43,403 nt of DNA from Actinomycetales bacterium (GCA_015654475.1 JAATGV010000040.1:1-43403), one strand, 5' to 3'. Shown: positions 24,221-33,009, counted from the stretch's first letter. The notes: generated by a model from the sequence alone, not told the origin. Program-made: numbers and translations.

Positions 24221-25078
24221 ATGACATCCTCTCGAATCGCCTTCCTTGATGTCGACGGGACCATGATCGACGGTGGCGAACGCATCGTCCCGTCCACTAT
24301 CGACGCGGTGCGAACCGCTCGGGAGCACGGGCACCTGGTGTATCTATGCACCGGGCGATCATCCTCCGAAATCTACCCAGTGATCCGTGATATCGGGTTT
24401 GATGGAATCATCAGTGCTGGTGGCGGCTTCGCCGAGATCGGCGACGAGCTGGTGATCTCCCGGACAATGCCTGAAGCGGACGCGGCACGGATGATCGCCT
24501 TCTATGAGGACTCCGGATACGACTTCTACTTACAGGCATACGATCGGGTCTACCCCACCCCCGGAATGCGTGATCGCATAGCGCGATACCTCGCCGAGGA
24601 TCTCGCGCGACGCGGCGACACGCGGTCCGACTTGCTCACTGTGGTATCGGAAAGCAATCACCCGGTCCTGCAAACATTCGAGACAGTACAGCCGCTGAAC
24701 CTCACGGGCATTGCAAAATCACTATTCCTCGCAGACGACATGGAGGCCTTCGACCGAGTAAAGGCAGCGTTGCAGCCCAAGTTTCATGTCATCACCGGCA
24801 CAATCCCGCACATGGGCCGTGGCAGCGGTGAGGTCACACTTCAAGGCGTCAATAAGGGATCGACGGTTCTGCAGCTACTTGACCGACTAGGTCTCGATGC
24901 GGCATCAGCCATTGGCATCGGCGACGGCGGCAACGACATCGAGATGCTCATGGTATGCGGTGTGGGCATCGCCATGGGCAACGCTGACGAATCCGTCAAG
25001 GCAGTTGCCGACGAGGTCACGACGGGCGTTCTCGACGACGGTGTTTGGAACGCATTTCGCAAACACGGCCTGGTATAA
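24221..25078 (+). CDS. Cof-type HAD phosphatase
   Basis: HAD-superfamily phosphatase of the Cof/COG0561 type, 285 aa. Motif I FLDVDGTMID gives nucleophile Asp10 and acid Asp12; motif II is CTGRSS near residue 46; the cap domain spans about 85-195; motif III is the Lys of GVNKGS and motif IV is IGIGDGGNDIEML. Acts on small phosphorylated metabolites such as sugar phosphates or FMN/PLP. ATG at 24221 is chosen over ATG 24209 because GGAGA lies 7 nt before it. It stands alone with no operon partner. Confidence 0.88.
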   Translation: MTSSRIAFLDVDGTMIDGGERIVPSTIDAVRTAREHGHLVYLCTGRSSSEIYPVIRDIGFDGIISAGGGFAEIGDELVISRTMPEADAARMIAFYEDSGYDFYLQAYDRVYPTPGMRDRIARYLAEDLARRGDTRSDLLTVVSESNHPVLQTFETVQPLNLTGIAKSLFLADDMEAFDRVKAALQPKFHVITGTIPHMGRGSGEVTLQGVNKGSTVLQLLDRLGLDAASAIGIGDGGNDIEMLMVCGVGIAMGNADESVKAVADEVTTGVLDDGVWNAFRKHGLV

Positions 25079-25220
25079 CCTCTGCCGGGTCTTGTTATAG
25101 GAAAGTCCATCCGCGGAACCATGCCTGCTATCTCGGGCGTACGTTAGGGCTTCGTCTTCCAGAACCGGTCGAGATTGGGCTCGCCGACTATCTACCCACT
25201 GCTACCAAGGAGGCACCACT

Positions 25221-25631
25221 ATGTCCCGAGTGCTTGTTCAATCCGATGACAGCAGAATTTCGCGAACAGCCGCCCTGGGGATCTGTGCCCCAATCGCTCG
25301 AGGAACCGCGCGCAATATAGGGCTGCACCGACATGACTGCTTCATGCGAAGCCAGCCTGGCGCCCAGTACACCTGGTACACCGGCCCATTCGATGTTCAG
25401 ACGCAGCCAGCCGCTCAGCTGATCCCAGCGACAATTCAGGCGTTGCGGGAGTCGGCGGGCCATGAGCTCAGTGTGTTCATCGCACGCCCGTGAGCCGTTG
25501 ACGCCGAGCCGCTGGACATGCGCGGCTTCACCGTGATCCGGACCATCGACCTGCGAATGCTGCGTTCCACACAAGTCGGCGACGCCATCCGCGAGCTGGG
25601 TTCCGTCCTCACACGTTACGACGAACTGTAA
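25221..25631 (+). pseudogene. Unrecognised gene interrupted by an in-frame TGA
   Basis: ATG at 25221 behind a near-perfect RBS (AAGGAGGCACCACT) opens a 90-codon frame ending in TGA at 25491-25493. The same frame then stays open for 45 more codons (..MRGFTVIRTIDLRMLRSTQVGDAIRELGSVLTRYDEL) to a TAA at 25629-25631. Both parts have coding-like composition, so a single gene of about 136 codons broken by one stop is the simplest reading. I do not recognise the family. A genuine 90-aa protein followed by an accidental frame is the alternative. Confidence 0.45.
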
Positions 25632-25650
25632 CCTCGGCGTTGCAGAACTG

Positions 25651-26706
25651 CTAGGCGTTCGTGGCGGCGACCCATGCCTCGAGCTTCGCATCGGCCGCAC
25701 CGCTGTCGACTGCTTCCGCAGCCACCGCAAACTTGTCGGCAAGTCGTTCCCGAAGCGGCACAAACCGAGTCTCGGGACTCTGCCACAATTCGTACGCCAC
25801 GAGTCCCGCCGCAGCGTTGAGGAGCACGATGTCCCGTTGCGGGCCCCGCTCTCCGTCAAGAACCCGCCGGATCACTGCCGCGTTGTACTCCGGGTCCTTG
25901 CCGACGATGTCGTCAACCGTACTCCGCGGTACGCCAAACTCGGCAGGGTCGAGATCATGCTCAGTGATCGATCCTGCCGCAATCTCCCAGACATGTGAAT
26001 GCCCCGTCGTAGTGAGCTTGTCGATGCCGCCGTCGCCACGAAACACGAGCGCAGAAGCGCCCCGGGTCTGGAGCACCCCGTTGATGAGAGAGACGCGCGC
26101 CAAGTCGGCGACTCCGATCGCTGAAGCCTCAGGACGAACCGGGTTAGTAAGAGGGCCGAGTACGTTGAATAAGGTCGAGATTCCAATTTCGCGTCGAGTA
26201 GGGCCAGCGTTACGGAACCCAGGATGCAGCACAGCAGCATTCGCGAAGGCAATCCCCACCTGATCGAACACCTCGGCAACGCGTTTGGGATCGATATCGA
26301 CATTCACACCAAGCGCAGAAAGAACATCGAGTGCGCCCGAACGTGAACTCGCCGCCCGATTCCCATGCTTGACGACCGGAGTTCCGGCGGCCGCCACAAT
26401 TACAGAGGCAACCGAGGAAATATTGAGAATACCGCCGAACGCGTCACCCCCAGTTCCCACGATGTCAAGCACTTCCGACGTGATATCAAGCGGTACGGAA
26501 TGAGCGAGAGCTGCGTTGCGAAAACCGACGACCTCATCGACGGTCTCCCCATTGATCTTCAGAGTGATCAGGAGTGCGCCCAGCTGGGAAGGCGTCACCT
26601 CCCCGGTCATAACTTGCCCCATCGCCCATTCGGCGTCAGAGATCGACAAGTGCCCGCCGGCCGCGAGCGCACCCAAAAGACCAGACCAAGAGAGAGAAGA
26701 ATTCAC
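25651..26706 (-). CDS. trpD: Anthranilate phosphoribosyltransferase
   Basis: Tryptophan-pathway enzyme transferring phosphoribose from PRPP to anthranilate, 351 aa. PRPP loop [17 protein letters not shown] (81-97), [22 protein letters not shown] (113-134; one Gly replaced by Arg against the usual SSxxGSAD form) and [10 protein letters not shown] are all present, with metal ligands expected in the following GDGGIDKL region. Starts with GTG (26706); RBS-like AAAGG abuts it, so initiation may be weak. It stands alone, away from other trp genes, which is common in actinobacteria. It ends 19 nt from the convergent broken gene. Confidence 0.93.
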   Translation of the reverse strand: MNSSLSWSGLLGALAAGGHLSISDAEWAMGQVMTGEVTPSQLGALLITLKINGETVDEVVGFRNAALAHSVPLDITSEVLDIVGTGGDAFGGILNISSVASVIVAAAGTPVVKHGNRAASSRSGALDVLSALGVNVDIDPKRVAEVFDQVGIAFANAAVLHPGFRNAGPTRREIGISTLFNVLGPLTNPVRPEASAIGVADLARVSLINGVLQTRGASALVFRGDGGIDKLTTTGHSHVWEIAAGSITEHDLDPAEFGVPRSTVDDIVGKDPEYNAAVIRRVLDGERGPQRDIVLLNAAAGLVAYELWQSPETRFVPLRERLADKFAVAAEAVDSGAADAKLEAWVAATNA

Positions 26707-27519
26707 CCTTTAACCATAAACCCGGCCAGCCTTCAGCCCGGGCGCTCAGCCGGGTTACCGGGCGAGCGTGCCAACCAGGATCGAGTTCTGGCCGGCACTC
26801 TCGTACTTCGGTCGACTTCACGACAACTTGGGTCTTCGAGTTGTAGAGCATGCCTCCATCACCCAGAAGTACCTGTGCGGTGACGTACGCAGCATTCGGG
26901 ATCGCAAAGAAGGACACCATTCCGGCGGCATCCTCGGGAGTCTCGATACGGCCAAGGCTGATGCTGTCCACCTTCTCTTTGAGATTCTGTCCACGTGGCT
27001 TCCGTTGACCTTCGAAAGCTCCGCGTCAGCCGTGTCCCACATGCTTGTTCCTACGATGCCGTGGGCGTAGGTATTCACGGCTATCCCGTCTAGTCTCCTG
27101 CCACAGATCAAGACTCGGACACTGAGACCAAGGCCTCCGCCGGCAACGGGACCCGACTACGATCGATGACCTTGCCACCGTGACCACACCGCTCACTGGC
27201 GATGGCAATCCCGAGGGCGAAACCAAGCCCAATGGACTCAAAAGACTTCGCACACGTACGGCATCAAGTTGACTTCACGCCCATCGAGATAGCCACCGGC
27301 TGGCAGGCCGACGAGGGCCTCAACTGATCGTGCGAACCACGGTTCGGGATACGACAACGCCGTTCACAACCGAACTCGTCGCGGCTGCACATGCCGATGA
27401 TATCGGTTTGCGAGATCACTCAGCAGAGGTCGGTGAAGAGGACGGTGCAGCATCGGTCATGCCGTGGCTGAGCGAGCGAGCAGCCAGCCGTCATCGAACC
27501 GGCCGTGTGTTCTGTTCAA
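26707..27519. other. Gene-poor, decayed stretch
   Basis: About 810 nt upstream of trpD. The left half holds the minus-strand SDR remnant. An 8-bp stem AACCCGGC/GCCGGGTT at 26719-26726 and 26749-26756 lies just beyond it. From 27120 to 27519 several short frames exist on both strands but none has an RBS plus a recognisable motif. Confidence 0.5.
26829..27115 (-). pseudogene. Remnant of an acetoin/2,3-butanediol dehydrogenase-type SDR
   Basis: C-terminal third of a short-chain dehydrogenase. One frame reads LDGIAVNTYAHGIVGTSMW plus [12 protein letters not shown]; after a one-base loss near 27004 another frame continues [20 protein letters not shown] and then [20 protein letters not shown] and [14 protein letters not shown]. 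This is the usual tail of diacetyl/acetoin reductases (VNAYAPGIVGTxMW...GGMLYN). Upstream there is no intact Rossmann half or catalytic Tyr-Lys, and no stop follows GGMLYN in frame, so both ends are damaged. Inactive relic. Confidence 0.75.
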
Positions 27520-28524
27520 TCAGGCAAAGGCGTCGACGCCAGTAAGGCGGGCCGAAAGCGCCCAGAGCCGCACGGCCGCATCGGGGTCGACGGCATGTGC
27601 ATCTACTCCGCGAATGCGAGCATCAGGCGCGGCCGGATCGGTCAGCTCTGCAATGTCACAATCTTCGCAATAGACACCGCCGAGGCCGTCCAGCAGAGAA
27701 GAAGTCGCCGCCCAGGTCGTGGTGGCCGCACCCTGCGCGGGTGTCTTGAATACGGAGTTGACGGTACCCGCCTCATCCATCCAACCGAAGGCAATCATCT
27801 CCTCGCGGGTCAGGTGGCGTTGCAGCGGGGTCATGATTCCTCCCGGATGCACTGCGAACGCACGCACGCCAAACGGCGCGCCAAGACGGTCGAGTTCGAT
27901 AGCGAAAAGACTGTCGGCCGTCTTGGCTTGGCCATATGCCGTCCACTTGTCGTATTCGGTCGTGAACTGCGGGTCGTCGAAGCGAATTCCTGAGCGTTTG
28001 TGTCCGGTAGAGGACAGCGCCACGACACGAGCCCCGCCATCGGCCACGAGCGCAGGCCACAGCCGATTGGCGAGAGCGAAATGACCAAGGTGGTTGACCG
28101 CAAACTGCGCCTCCCAGCCCGAGCCCACCCGTGTCTCAGGGGTCGCCATGATCGCCGCGTTGTCGATGAGGATGTCGATCTGGCGCCCCGAGGCCAGAAA
28201 CCGTTCGGCAAAAGCGCGAACGCTATCCAGGTCGCCAAGATCGAGCTCGTCCACCTCAACGCGGTCGGCAGGCACGCCGACGACGTTCAGTGCCGAAGCG
28301 ATCTCCGATCGGGCGACGTCGGGTCGTCTTGCTGCGACCACCACGTGAGCGCCCGCACCAGCGAGCGCCTTCGTCGTCTCAAGGCCAAGGCCCGAGTAGC
28401 CCCCAGTAATGACGACGGTCTTCCCAGTCAGATCGAGCCAAGCAACCACATCGGATGCCGTCGACCTCGCCCCGAATCCTGACCCAAGTGGATGCTGCGG
28501 CGTTCGTTGCGGGAGAGCGGTCAT
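27520..28524 (-). CDS. SDR-family oxidoreductase (retinol dehydrogenase-like)
   Basis: Classical short-chain dehydrogenase/reductase, 334 aa. NAD(P) loop TGGYSGLG (40-47), DNAAIM (121-126, for NNAG), catalytic Ser172, Tyr197 and Lys201 (YGQAKT), and HPGG after the active site. It resembles the long, retinol-dehydrogenase/WW-domain-oxidoreductase-like actinobacterial SDRs; NADP preference is likely from AARR after strand 2. Substrate unknown. Good RBS AGGAG lies 8 nt before the ATG, inside a duplicated TAGGAGTA element. Confidence 0.85.
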   Translation of the reverse strand: MTALPQRTPQHPLGSGFGARSTASDVVAWLDLTGKTVVITGGYSGLGLETTKALAGAGAHVVVAARRPDVARSEIASALNVVGVPADRVEVDELDLGDLDSVRAFAERFLASGRQIDILIDNAAIMATPETRVGSGWEAQFAVNHLGHFALANRLWPALVADGGARVVALSSTGHKRSGIRFDDPQFTTEYDKWTAYGQAKTADSLFAIELDRLGAPFGVRAFAVHPGGIMTPLQRHLTREEMIAFGWMDEAGTVNSVFKTPAQGAATTTWAATSSLLDGLGGVYCEDCDIAELTDPAAPDARIRGVDAHAVDPDAAVRLWALSARLTGVDAFA

Positions 28525-28709
28525 ATGTATACTCCTATACTCCTAAGAAACGGGAAAGGCGGTTGCGCTAGCTCTGCCCCACGGAACGCATCCCTTCCTC
28601 GAATTATTCCGGCTGCACCCGCCGGTTTCGACACACTGAGGTAGTCGGGCCTGATACCCGTCCCGCCTTCGCCCAACTGGTCACGTGCTCACGCATCCAC
28701 AACGCCTCG

Positions 28710-29003
28710 TCAGGACATGAGCTCGTCGAGTTGCGAGCGCAGGAGACGGTTTGCGGCCTCGAGTTCAAGCACATGGCGCGCACCGACCAAGTTGACACCA
28801 GCATCGAGCAGTTCGACAACTCTGCGCAGCACGGATAGGTCATCCTCGCTGTAGCGGCGGGTGCCGCCGGAGGTGCGGCTAGGCTCAAGCAGGCCCTTAC
28901 GCTCGTACAGTCGCAATGCCTGTTCCCCGACGCCGACAAGTTCCGCTGCGACGGCAATGCTGTACACCCCGCGAGCACTGGACGAGATTGTTGTCTTCTC
29001 CAT
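28710..29003 (-). CDS. HspR-like MerR-family heat-shock repressor
   Basis: MerR-family DNA-binding protein of 97 aa, closest in pattern to HspR: VYSIAVAAELVGVGEQALRLYERKGLLEPSRTSGGTRRYSEDDLSVLRRVVEL followed by GVNLVGARHVLELE and a short coiled-coil helix. ATG at 29003 is chosen (AAGGAAA upstream); ATG 29030 would add 9 residues. Divergent from the hsp20 gene, so it probably represses both until heat or misfolded protein titrates its co-repressor (HspR works with DnaK in other actinobacteria; not shown here). Confidence 0.82.
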   Translation of the reverse strand: MEKTTISSSARGVYSIAVAAELVGVGEQALRLYERKGLLEPSRTSGGTRRYSEDDLSVLRRVVELLDAGVNLVGARHVLELEAANRLLRSQLDELMS

Positions 29004-29024
29004 AGAAAATTTTTCCTTAGCCAC

Positions 29025-29067
29025 TTGCATTATCTCTAGGTTTGGAGTTATAAAGTCTATATCACTC
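29025..29067 (+). promoter_or_regulatory. Promoter and possible HspR site of hsp20
   Basis: TTGCAT (29025-29030), 18-nt spacer, TATAAA (29049-29054). GAGT (29045-29048) and ACTC (29064-29067) flank the -10 symmetrically, giving an imperfect palindrome that recalls, but does not match, the HspR HAIR consensus CTTGAGT-N7-ACTCAAG. Confidence 0.55.
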
Positions 29068-29123
29068 GACATAGATCGTCGAATGAACCCACAACAAACA
29101 AGTGAGATAGAGGAGATACAGAA

Positions 29124-29564
29124 ATGCTGTTGCAACATGACCCATTCCGTGACCTCGACCGGCTCACCCAACAGGTCTTCGGCACAATCGCCCGCCCGTC
29201 CGGTATGCCGCTGGATGCATGGCGAGATGGCAATGAATTCGTGGTAGAACTCGACCTGCCCGGCGTCGACCCTGAAACGCTGAACATCGACGTCGAGCGG
29301 AACGTCCTTACAATCAAAGCTGAGCGACTCAGCCATATCCCGGACGCCGCCAACGCGGTCGCCTCAGAGCGGCCCTGGGGCGTCTTCAGCCGTCAGTTGG
29401 TGCTTGGCGATTCGCTTGACACCGAGAAGGTCGATGCGGACTACACCGCGGGCGTCCTGCGGCTGCGGATTCCGATCGCGGAGCAGGCCAAGCCTCGCAA
29501 GATCAGTGTCACCAACGGCGACGCAATCGGTCAGGGGAAAGAGGCCAAGAGCATCAAAGCCTGA
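29124..29564 (+). CDS. Hsp20 / alpha-crystallin family small heat-shock protein
   Basis: Small heat-shock chaperone, 146 aa, binding unfolding proteins in the cytosol without ATP. Short N-terminal arm ([16 protein letters not shown]), alpha-crystallin domain about 30-130 ([36 protein letters not shown] and [40 protein letters not shown]). RBS GAGGAGA precedes the ATG. It lies opposite the HspR-like gene and is followed after 45 nt by a small cotranscribed frame. The A[11 protein letters not shown] motif is intact. Expected heat-induced. Confidence 0.92.
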   Translation: MLLQHDPFRDLDRLTQQVFGTIARPSGMPLDAWRDGNEFVVELDLPGVDPETLNIDVERNVLTIKAERLSHIPDAANAVASERPWGVFSRQLVLGDSLDTEKVDADYTAGVLRLRIPIAEQAKPRKISVTNGDAIGQGKEAKSIKA

Positions 29565-29609
29565 CCAGAGAACAGAGAACATTGTCAGGCATCGATAGGA
29601 GGTGTCGGC

Positions 29610-29891
29610 ATGATCCGGAACACTACCCTGACTACCGTCGATCCGGCTCAGGCCACTCAGCAGGCGATCCTGGCATCGCTGCTGCAGGATCAGGAGTGGG
29701 TGGCAGCCCAGTTCGCGGCCATCATGACCGCTTCTGGCTTTGGTGATCGCGTCATCGTCGGAACCCTGTCCGGCCCGCCACAGTATCGCGATCCGCGGGC
29801 CGACTACGAGGATGCTCGGCATCCCGTGAATCGACTCCCAGCAGCGGGGGTCGGATCGAGGGTTCGATCGCCTCCCCAAGGCCGGTCGTGA
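29610..29891 (+). CDS. Small protein downstream of hsp20
   Basis: Hypothetical protein of 93 aa with an excellent RBS (ATAGGAGGTGTCGGC) and on the same strand as hsp20. The first 55 residues look like a compact helical unit (PAQATQQAILASLLQDQEWVAAQFAAIMTASGFGDRVIVGT); the rest is Pro/Arg-rich and probably disordered. I believe similar small frames accompany hsp20 genes in other actinobacteria, but I cannot name a family or function. A GC-rich hairpin follows. Confidence 0.65.
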   Translation: MIRNTTLTTVDPAQATQQAILASLLQDQEWVAAQFAAIMTASGFGDRVIVGTLSGPPQYRDPRADYEDARHPVNRLPAAGVGSRVRSPPQGRS

Positions 29892-29900
29892 TTTGAGGAG

Positions 29901-29929
29901 CCCGGGGCCCCGCCGGAGGGCTCCGGGCG
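29901..29929 (+). terminator. GC-rich hairpin after the hsp20 operon
   Basis: Eleven-base stem with one G-U pair (29901-29911 with 29919-29929) and 7-nt loop, 10 nt past the stop. No T tract. Confidence 0.5.
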
Positions 29930-29946
29930 TTACCTCGGGTCGGCGT

Positions 29947-29988
29947 TACGCAGATAAGGCCGGTTAATACGCAGGTAAAGCTGGCTAA
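29947..29988. repeat. Tandem 21-bp imperfect repeat
   Basis: TACGCAGATAAGGCCGGTTAA (29947-29967) is followed directly by TACGCAGGTAAAGCTGGCTAA (29968-29988), 17 of 21 identical, in otherwise gene-free DNA. May be a protein-binding or old integration site. Confidence 0.6.
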
Positions 29989-30847
29989 CAGCCTGCTTTG
30001 CTGCAGACGCCCCCACTCGAACATCTCAACTTGCGAACCCCGACGGAGTTGAGGCCCGAACTACCGGGCGACGCCCCCCACACTCGCCGCCCACAAAAGT
30101 TTCGAATGGGAGCGTCTGCATTTCACGAAGCGAACGAACGGGCAAACAGGAGAACGGGCCGGAGTTCGTCGCTTGCCACATGACTCGGCCTAACCATGCA
30201 GACGCGGACAAAGATCCCATTGCAAATCTGCCACCGCAACACAAAAGGAGCCGCGCCACCCCAAAGGGGTCCAACTCTCGAATCGGGTCCGAGCCCCTAT
30301 TCCTGACAAGTGAGGCATTTGGATTCGCGACCTGGGTCCCGGCTAAGCAGGTCTCTCCTGATGCGAAATAACGGTCCTCATGCCGAGCCAGACACCCGCG
30401 TATTGCCGGCAAGCACCTAGAGCCGTCGAGTCCTGCCTCAATAGCTCTCTCCCTTGAGTCGTGGATTTTTAGTCTTGTTGACCAGGATGTCGATCTTCCC
30501 GCAGTTGCGATGGTCTTCTTAGGGAGACCTCCCACGACTCGGGCGACACCACACCGAGTACAGCCCTGATAGCGACGATGGCAACCCGGGTCCTCCATGC
30601 GAGCGAGCACACAAAGCACGAGCCAACCGGAATTTGGCCGAGTTGGCATGGGCACGAGTGCTTTCCCACCGGGCATGAGCCCACATGACACCCTCACTGT
30701 GGAATCGATCACGGTATTTCTTCCGCTATTGTTGTCTGGCGCCCGGGAAGACGCACAATCTTATGCTTCAGCGCGTTTCACCAAGGGGGGCGATCTCTCG
30801 ACTTACGACGAGAACGCAATTGATGACAGAACAGTGGGGGTTACCAA

Positions 30848-31687
30848 ATGAATACGATAGATCCGCGGATTGCGCGAGCGGAACGAGAACAGCGTCGTCA
30901 GGGATCGGCGGGACAAGCGTTCCTCGCCATACTGTTTTCGTTGCTGTCCGTCATGGCGGGCGCAAGCGTAGCGTACGGGGTCGTCAGTTCCCTTGATGCC
31001 TTTCGTCTGATGTCCATTAATGGAATTTTTGACGGGTGGGACTCGCCCATCAGCCACCAATCACCCCTCTTTCTTTTCCCTGGGATACTTGGCTCCATTA
31101 TTCTCGTTCCGCTGAAAATCAAAGCGGCCAAGCGCTTTGGAGGTGGGCTGGGAAAGGCTCTGAAGATCTTCCCGTCCACCATGTTTGGCGCGTTCCTCAT
31201 CTCGTTGCTTGCGCCTGTGCTGATGACCGCCCCAACGACGGTCGGGGTGAACGAAGACCCGACCTTCAACGATCCCGAAGCATGGGGGGCAGTATCTTGG
31301 ATGTGGTACGCAGTGCCATTCGTTGTACCAGGTGTCATGCTGATCGTCGTCGTGATTATGCTCGCGGTTGGCATTCGGGGCGTTCGCAAGCAGACGCGGG
31401 CCACTGACCTTGTCCAACATGGCGTTCGCGTCACCGGCAAAGTCATTGAAGTCTCCGGAGGCTCCACTCTGGTGAACGGGATGCCGTTAGTCACCGTCTC
31501 AGTCCAATACACCGACCGCACCGGGGTCGTGCGCTACGTGACAAAAAAGAAACCTATTCCATATCCACAGGTCCCGGTGCTCGATCAAAAAGTGCTGGTG
31601 ATCTATGACCCTGCAGATGTCGCAAATGAAAAGAAGATCATGCTCGGGTTAGGTGCGTCAGACTTCATTGAAGATGCTCTGAGCTGA
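30848..31687 (+). CDS. Membrane protein with DUF3592-like C-terminal domain
   Basis: Integral membrane protein of 279 aa with about four hydrophobic segments (roughly 25-48, 72-90, 110-130, 155-178). A soluble C-terminal part follows (about 190-265: HGVRVTGKVIEVSGGSTLVNGMPLVTVSVQYTDRTG...VLVIYDPADVANEKK) that resembles DUF3592/OB-like domains of actinobacterial membrane proteins. Function unknown. It lies 117 nt upstream of the putative anti-sigma gene on the same strand and may belong to the same regulon. Only a G-rich tract precedes the ATG, so initiation is uncertain. Confidence 0.65.
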   Translation: MNTIDPRIARAEREQRRQGSAGQAFLAILFSLLSVMAGASVAYGVVSSLDAFRLMSINGIFDGWDSPISHQSPLFLFPGILGSIILVPLKIKAAKRFGGGLGKALKIFPSTMFGAFLISLLAPVLMTAPTTVGVNEDPTFNDPEAWGAVSWMWYAVPFVVPGVMLIVVVIMLAVGIRGVRKQTRATDLVQHGVRVTGKVIEVSGGSTLVNGMPLVTVSVQYTDRTGVVRYVTKKKPIPYPQVPVLDQKVLVIYDPADVANEKKIMLGLGASDFIEDALS

Positions 31688-31804
31688 GGCGTGTTGCTGT
31701 GCCCTACTCGGAGTCGCGCGGGCACAGGACCAATTCGCAGAATCGCGGACGGTTCAGCCTTTGCCGGGCATGTACTCAGTAGAGACGAAAGTGAGGTCAG
31801 AATC

Positions 31805-32485
31805 GTGGATTCTATTGAGATGATGCTGGCAGAGGCCGGGCAACTCCAGGAACAGCAGAAGGAAGAGCGCGACGCGTTGCGCGAACTTGTGATGTCGCGA
31901 ACAGTCGACGGACGGCAGCATCGCCGCCGTCGTGTGCTTCTTCCCGCGTTGGGCCTCGGCGGGGTCTTGACGGTGCTGCTTGGTGCAGGTGCGGTCGTCG
32001 CGACGCAATGGGGTCCATGGAACTATGTGCAAGATGAGGACATCGTGATTGCCCGTGAATGGGTCGACGTGGACGGGACTAGCCTGGGATCCTGCGAGAG
32101 CCGCTTGGCTGCCGACGAATTACCTGCCGATGCGCTGAACGATGCACGCGACTACCTCGCCGCGCTCGACACTGAGTCGCTCGATCCTGATCCCGAAGTC
32201 GTCGCTTCGCTTCTTGTCGCAGTCAACCGACCAGACCGCATGGGACAACTCATTCCTGGAACACAGGTGAGCGACTACGACGTCACACACACCGGACCCG
32301 TATGGAGCCAGGGATGGTGGTCGGATGCACGAATCCTCCAGGACGGCCTCGTCAGCACGGTGTTTGCGGGTATGGCCAATGACCTCACCGCGAAGTGGCC
32401 TGAGCTCGATTCCGCAGACTCCCCCATCGCCTCCAAGATCCAGACACAATGCACCACGGATCCGGCCGGATTGTGGGACGAGTGA
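31805..32485 (+). CDS. Putative anti-sigma-type membrane protein
   Basis: Single-pass membrane protein of 226 aa. N-terminal cytosolic segment of about 45 residues, rich in charged residues (IEMMLAEAGQLQEQQKEERDALRELVMSR), one hydrophobic segment (about 44-66) and an extracytosolic domain of about 160 residues with one CESR and one QTQCTT cysteine that could pair. I cannot name a family. It overlaps the sigma-factor gene by 4 nt (GTGA), which is why an anti-sigma role is proposed. GTG 31805 is chosen for GTGAGGT 8 nt upstream; an upstream in-frame ATG exists but lacks support. Confidence 0.6.
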   Translation: MDSIEMMLAEAGQLQEQQKEERDALRELVMSRTVDGRQHRRRRVLLPALGLGGVLTVLLGAGAVVATQWGPWNYVQDEDIVIAREWVDVDGTSLGSCESRLAADELPADALNDARDYLAALDTESLDPDPEVVASLLVAVNRPDRMGQLIPGTQVSDYDVTHTGPVWSQGWWSDARILQDGLVSTVFAGMANDLTAKWPELDSADSPIASKIQTQCTTDPAGLWDE

Positions 32486-33009
32486 GAGACGCCGACGCGG
32501 AGCGCGTCCTGACCGACCTCGCCCCCAGTCTGCTTGCATTCTTTCGGAGAAGAGTCACCGACTCCGAAGACGCGGCCGACCTCGTGAATGAGACAATCAT
32601 CGCAGCCTGGCGATCGGCGCAACGAATGCCTGCGGACGATGAACAAGCACGGATGTGGGTTTTCGGAGTCGCACGCAACATGCTCCGGCACCACGACCGC
32701 TCAAAGTCGCGGCGCGATGCTCTCACCCTCCGACTCGCCTCAACGTTGGACCCGTCTCCCTGGGTACATGACGGCGTCAGCGTCGAGGTTCGCGCCGCGG
32801 TCGACGCTCTGCCCGAAGACTTGGGAGAACTCATCCGCCTCGTCCACTGGGATGGGTTCTCACTCGAGCAGGCCGCGGTGCTAATGGGGGTGGCGTCGTC
32901 CACAATCAGAACCCGCCACGCCCGAGCGAAAGAACTCCTCCGAGCCGCCCTTTCCGAAGTCGGCGGATCCGCAGAAGCCGCTAAGACAGAATCAGCGGTC
33001 CGCCCCTGA
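32482..33009 (+). CDS. Sigma-70 family RNA polymerase sigma factor (ECF type)
   Basis: ECF-like sigma factor of 175 aa. Region 2 at about residues 8-75 (LLAFFRRRVTDSEDAADLVNETIIAAWRSAQRMP and WVFGVARNMLRHHDR) and region 4 at about 105-160 (LPEDLGELIRLVHWDGFSLEQAAVLMGVASSTIRTRHARAKELL). GTG at 32482 gives a 4-nt overlap with the membrane gene; GTG 32473 is an alternative. The reverse order, membrane regulator before sigma factor, is less common than sigma before anti-sigma. Target promoters were not identified here. Confidence 0.82.
   Translation: MRDADAERVLTDLAPSLLAFFRRRVTDSEDAADLVNETIIAAWRSAQRMPADDEQARMWVFGVARNMLRHHDRSKSRRDALTLRLASTLDPSPWVHDGVSVEVRAAVDALPEDLGELIRLVHWDGFSLEQAAVLMGVASSTIRTRHARAKELLRAALSEVGGSAEAAKTESAVRP

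Larger units (their letters stand above)
29892..30847. other. 956-nt stretch without a convincing gene
   Basis: Begins with a terminator-like hairpin and a 21-bp tandem repeat. Several 60-230 codon frames on both strands lack an RBS or motif. One minus-strand reading near 30480-30515 gives CGKIDILVNKTK, reminiscent of an SDR strand (GRIDVLVNNAG), but its flanks do not continue. Possibly a decayed insertion site. Confidence 0.5.

Noticed and set aside
27170-27326. Short plus-strand frame ending in ...IATGWQADEGLN
   Set aside because: Lacks an RBS and a recognisable domain; too short to call in decayed DNA.
30180-30371. 63-codon plus-strand frame
   Set aside because: No Shine-Dalgarno and no support beyond being open.
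30026-30712. 228-codon minus-strand frame in the gene-free stretch
   Set aside because: No RBS, odd composition (many Arg, Cys, Ser), and the only family-like string (GKIDILVN) is in a different frame.
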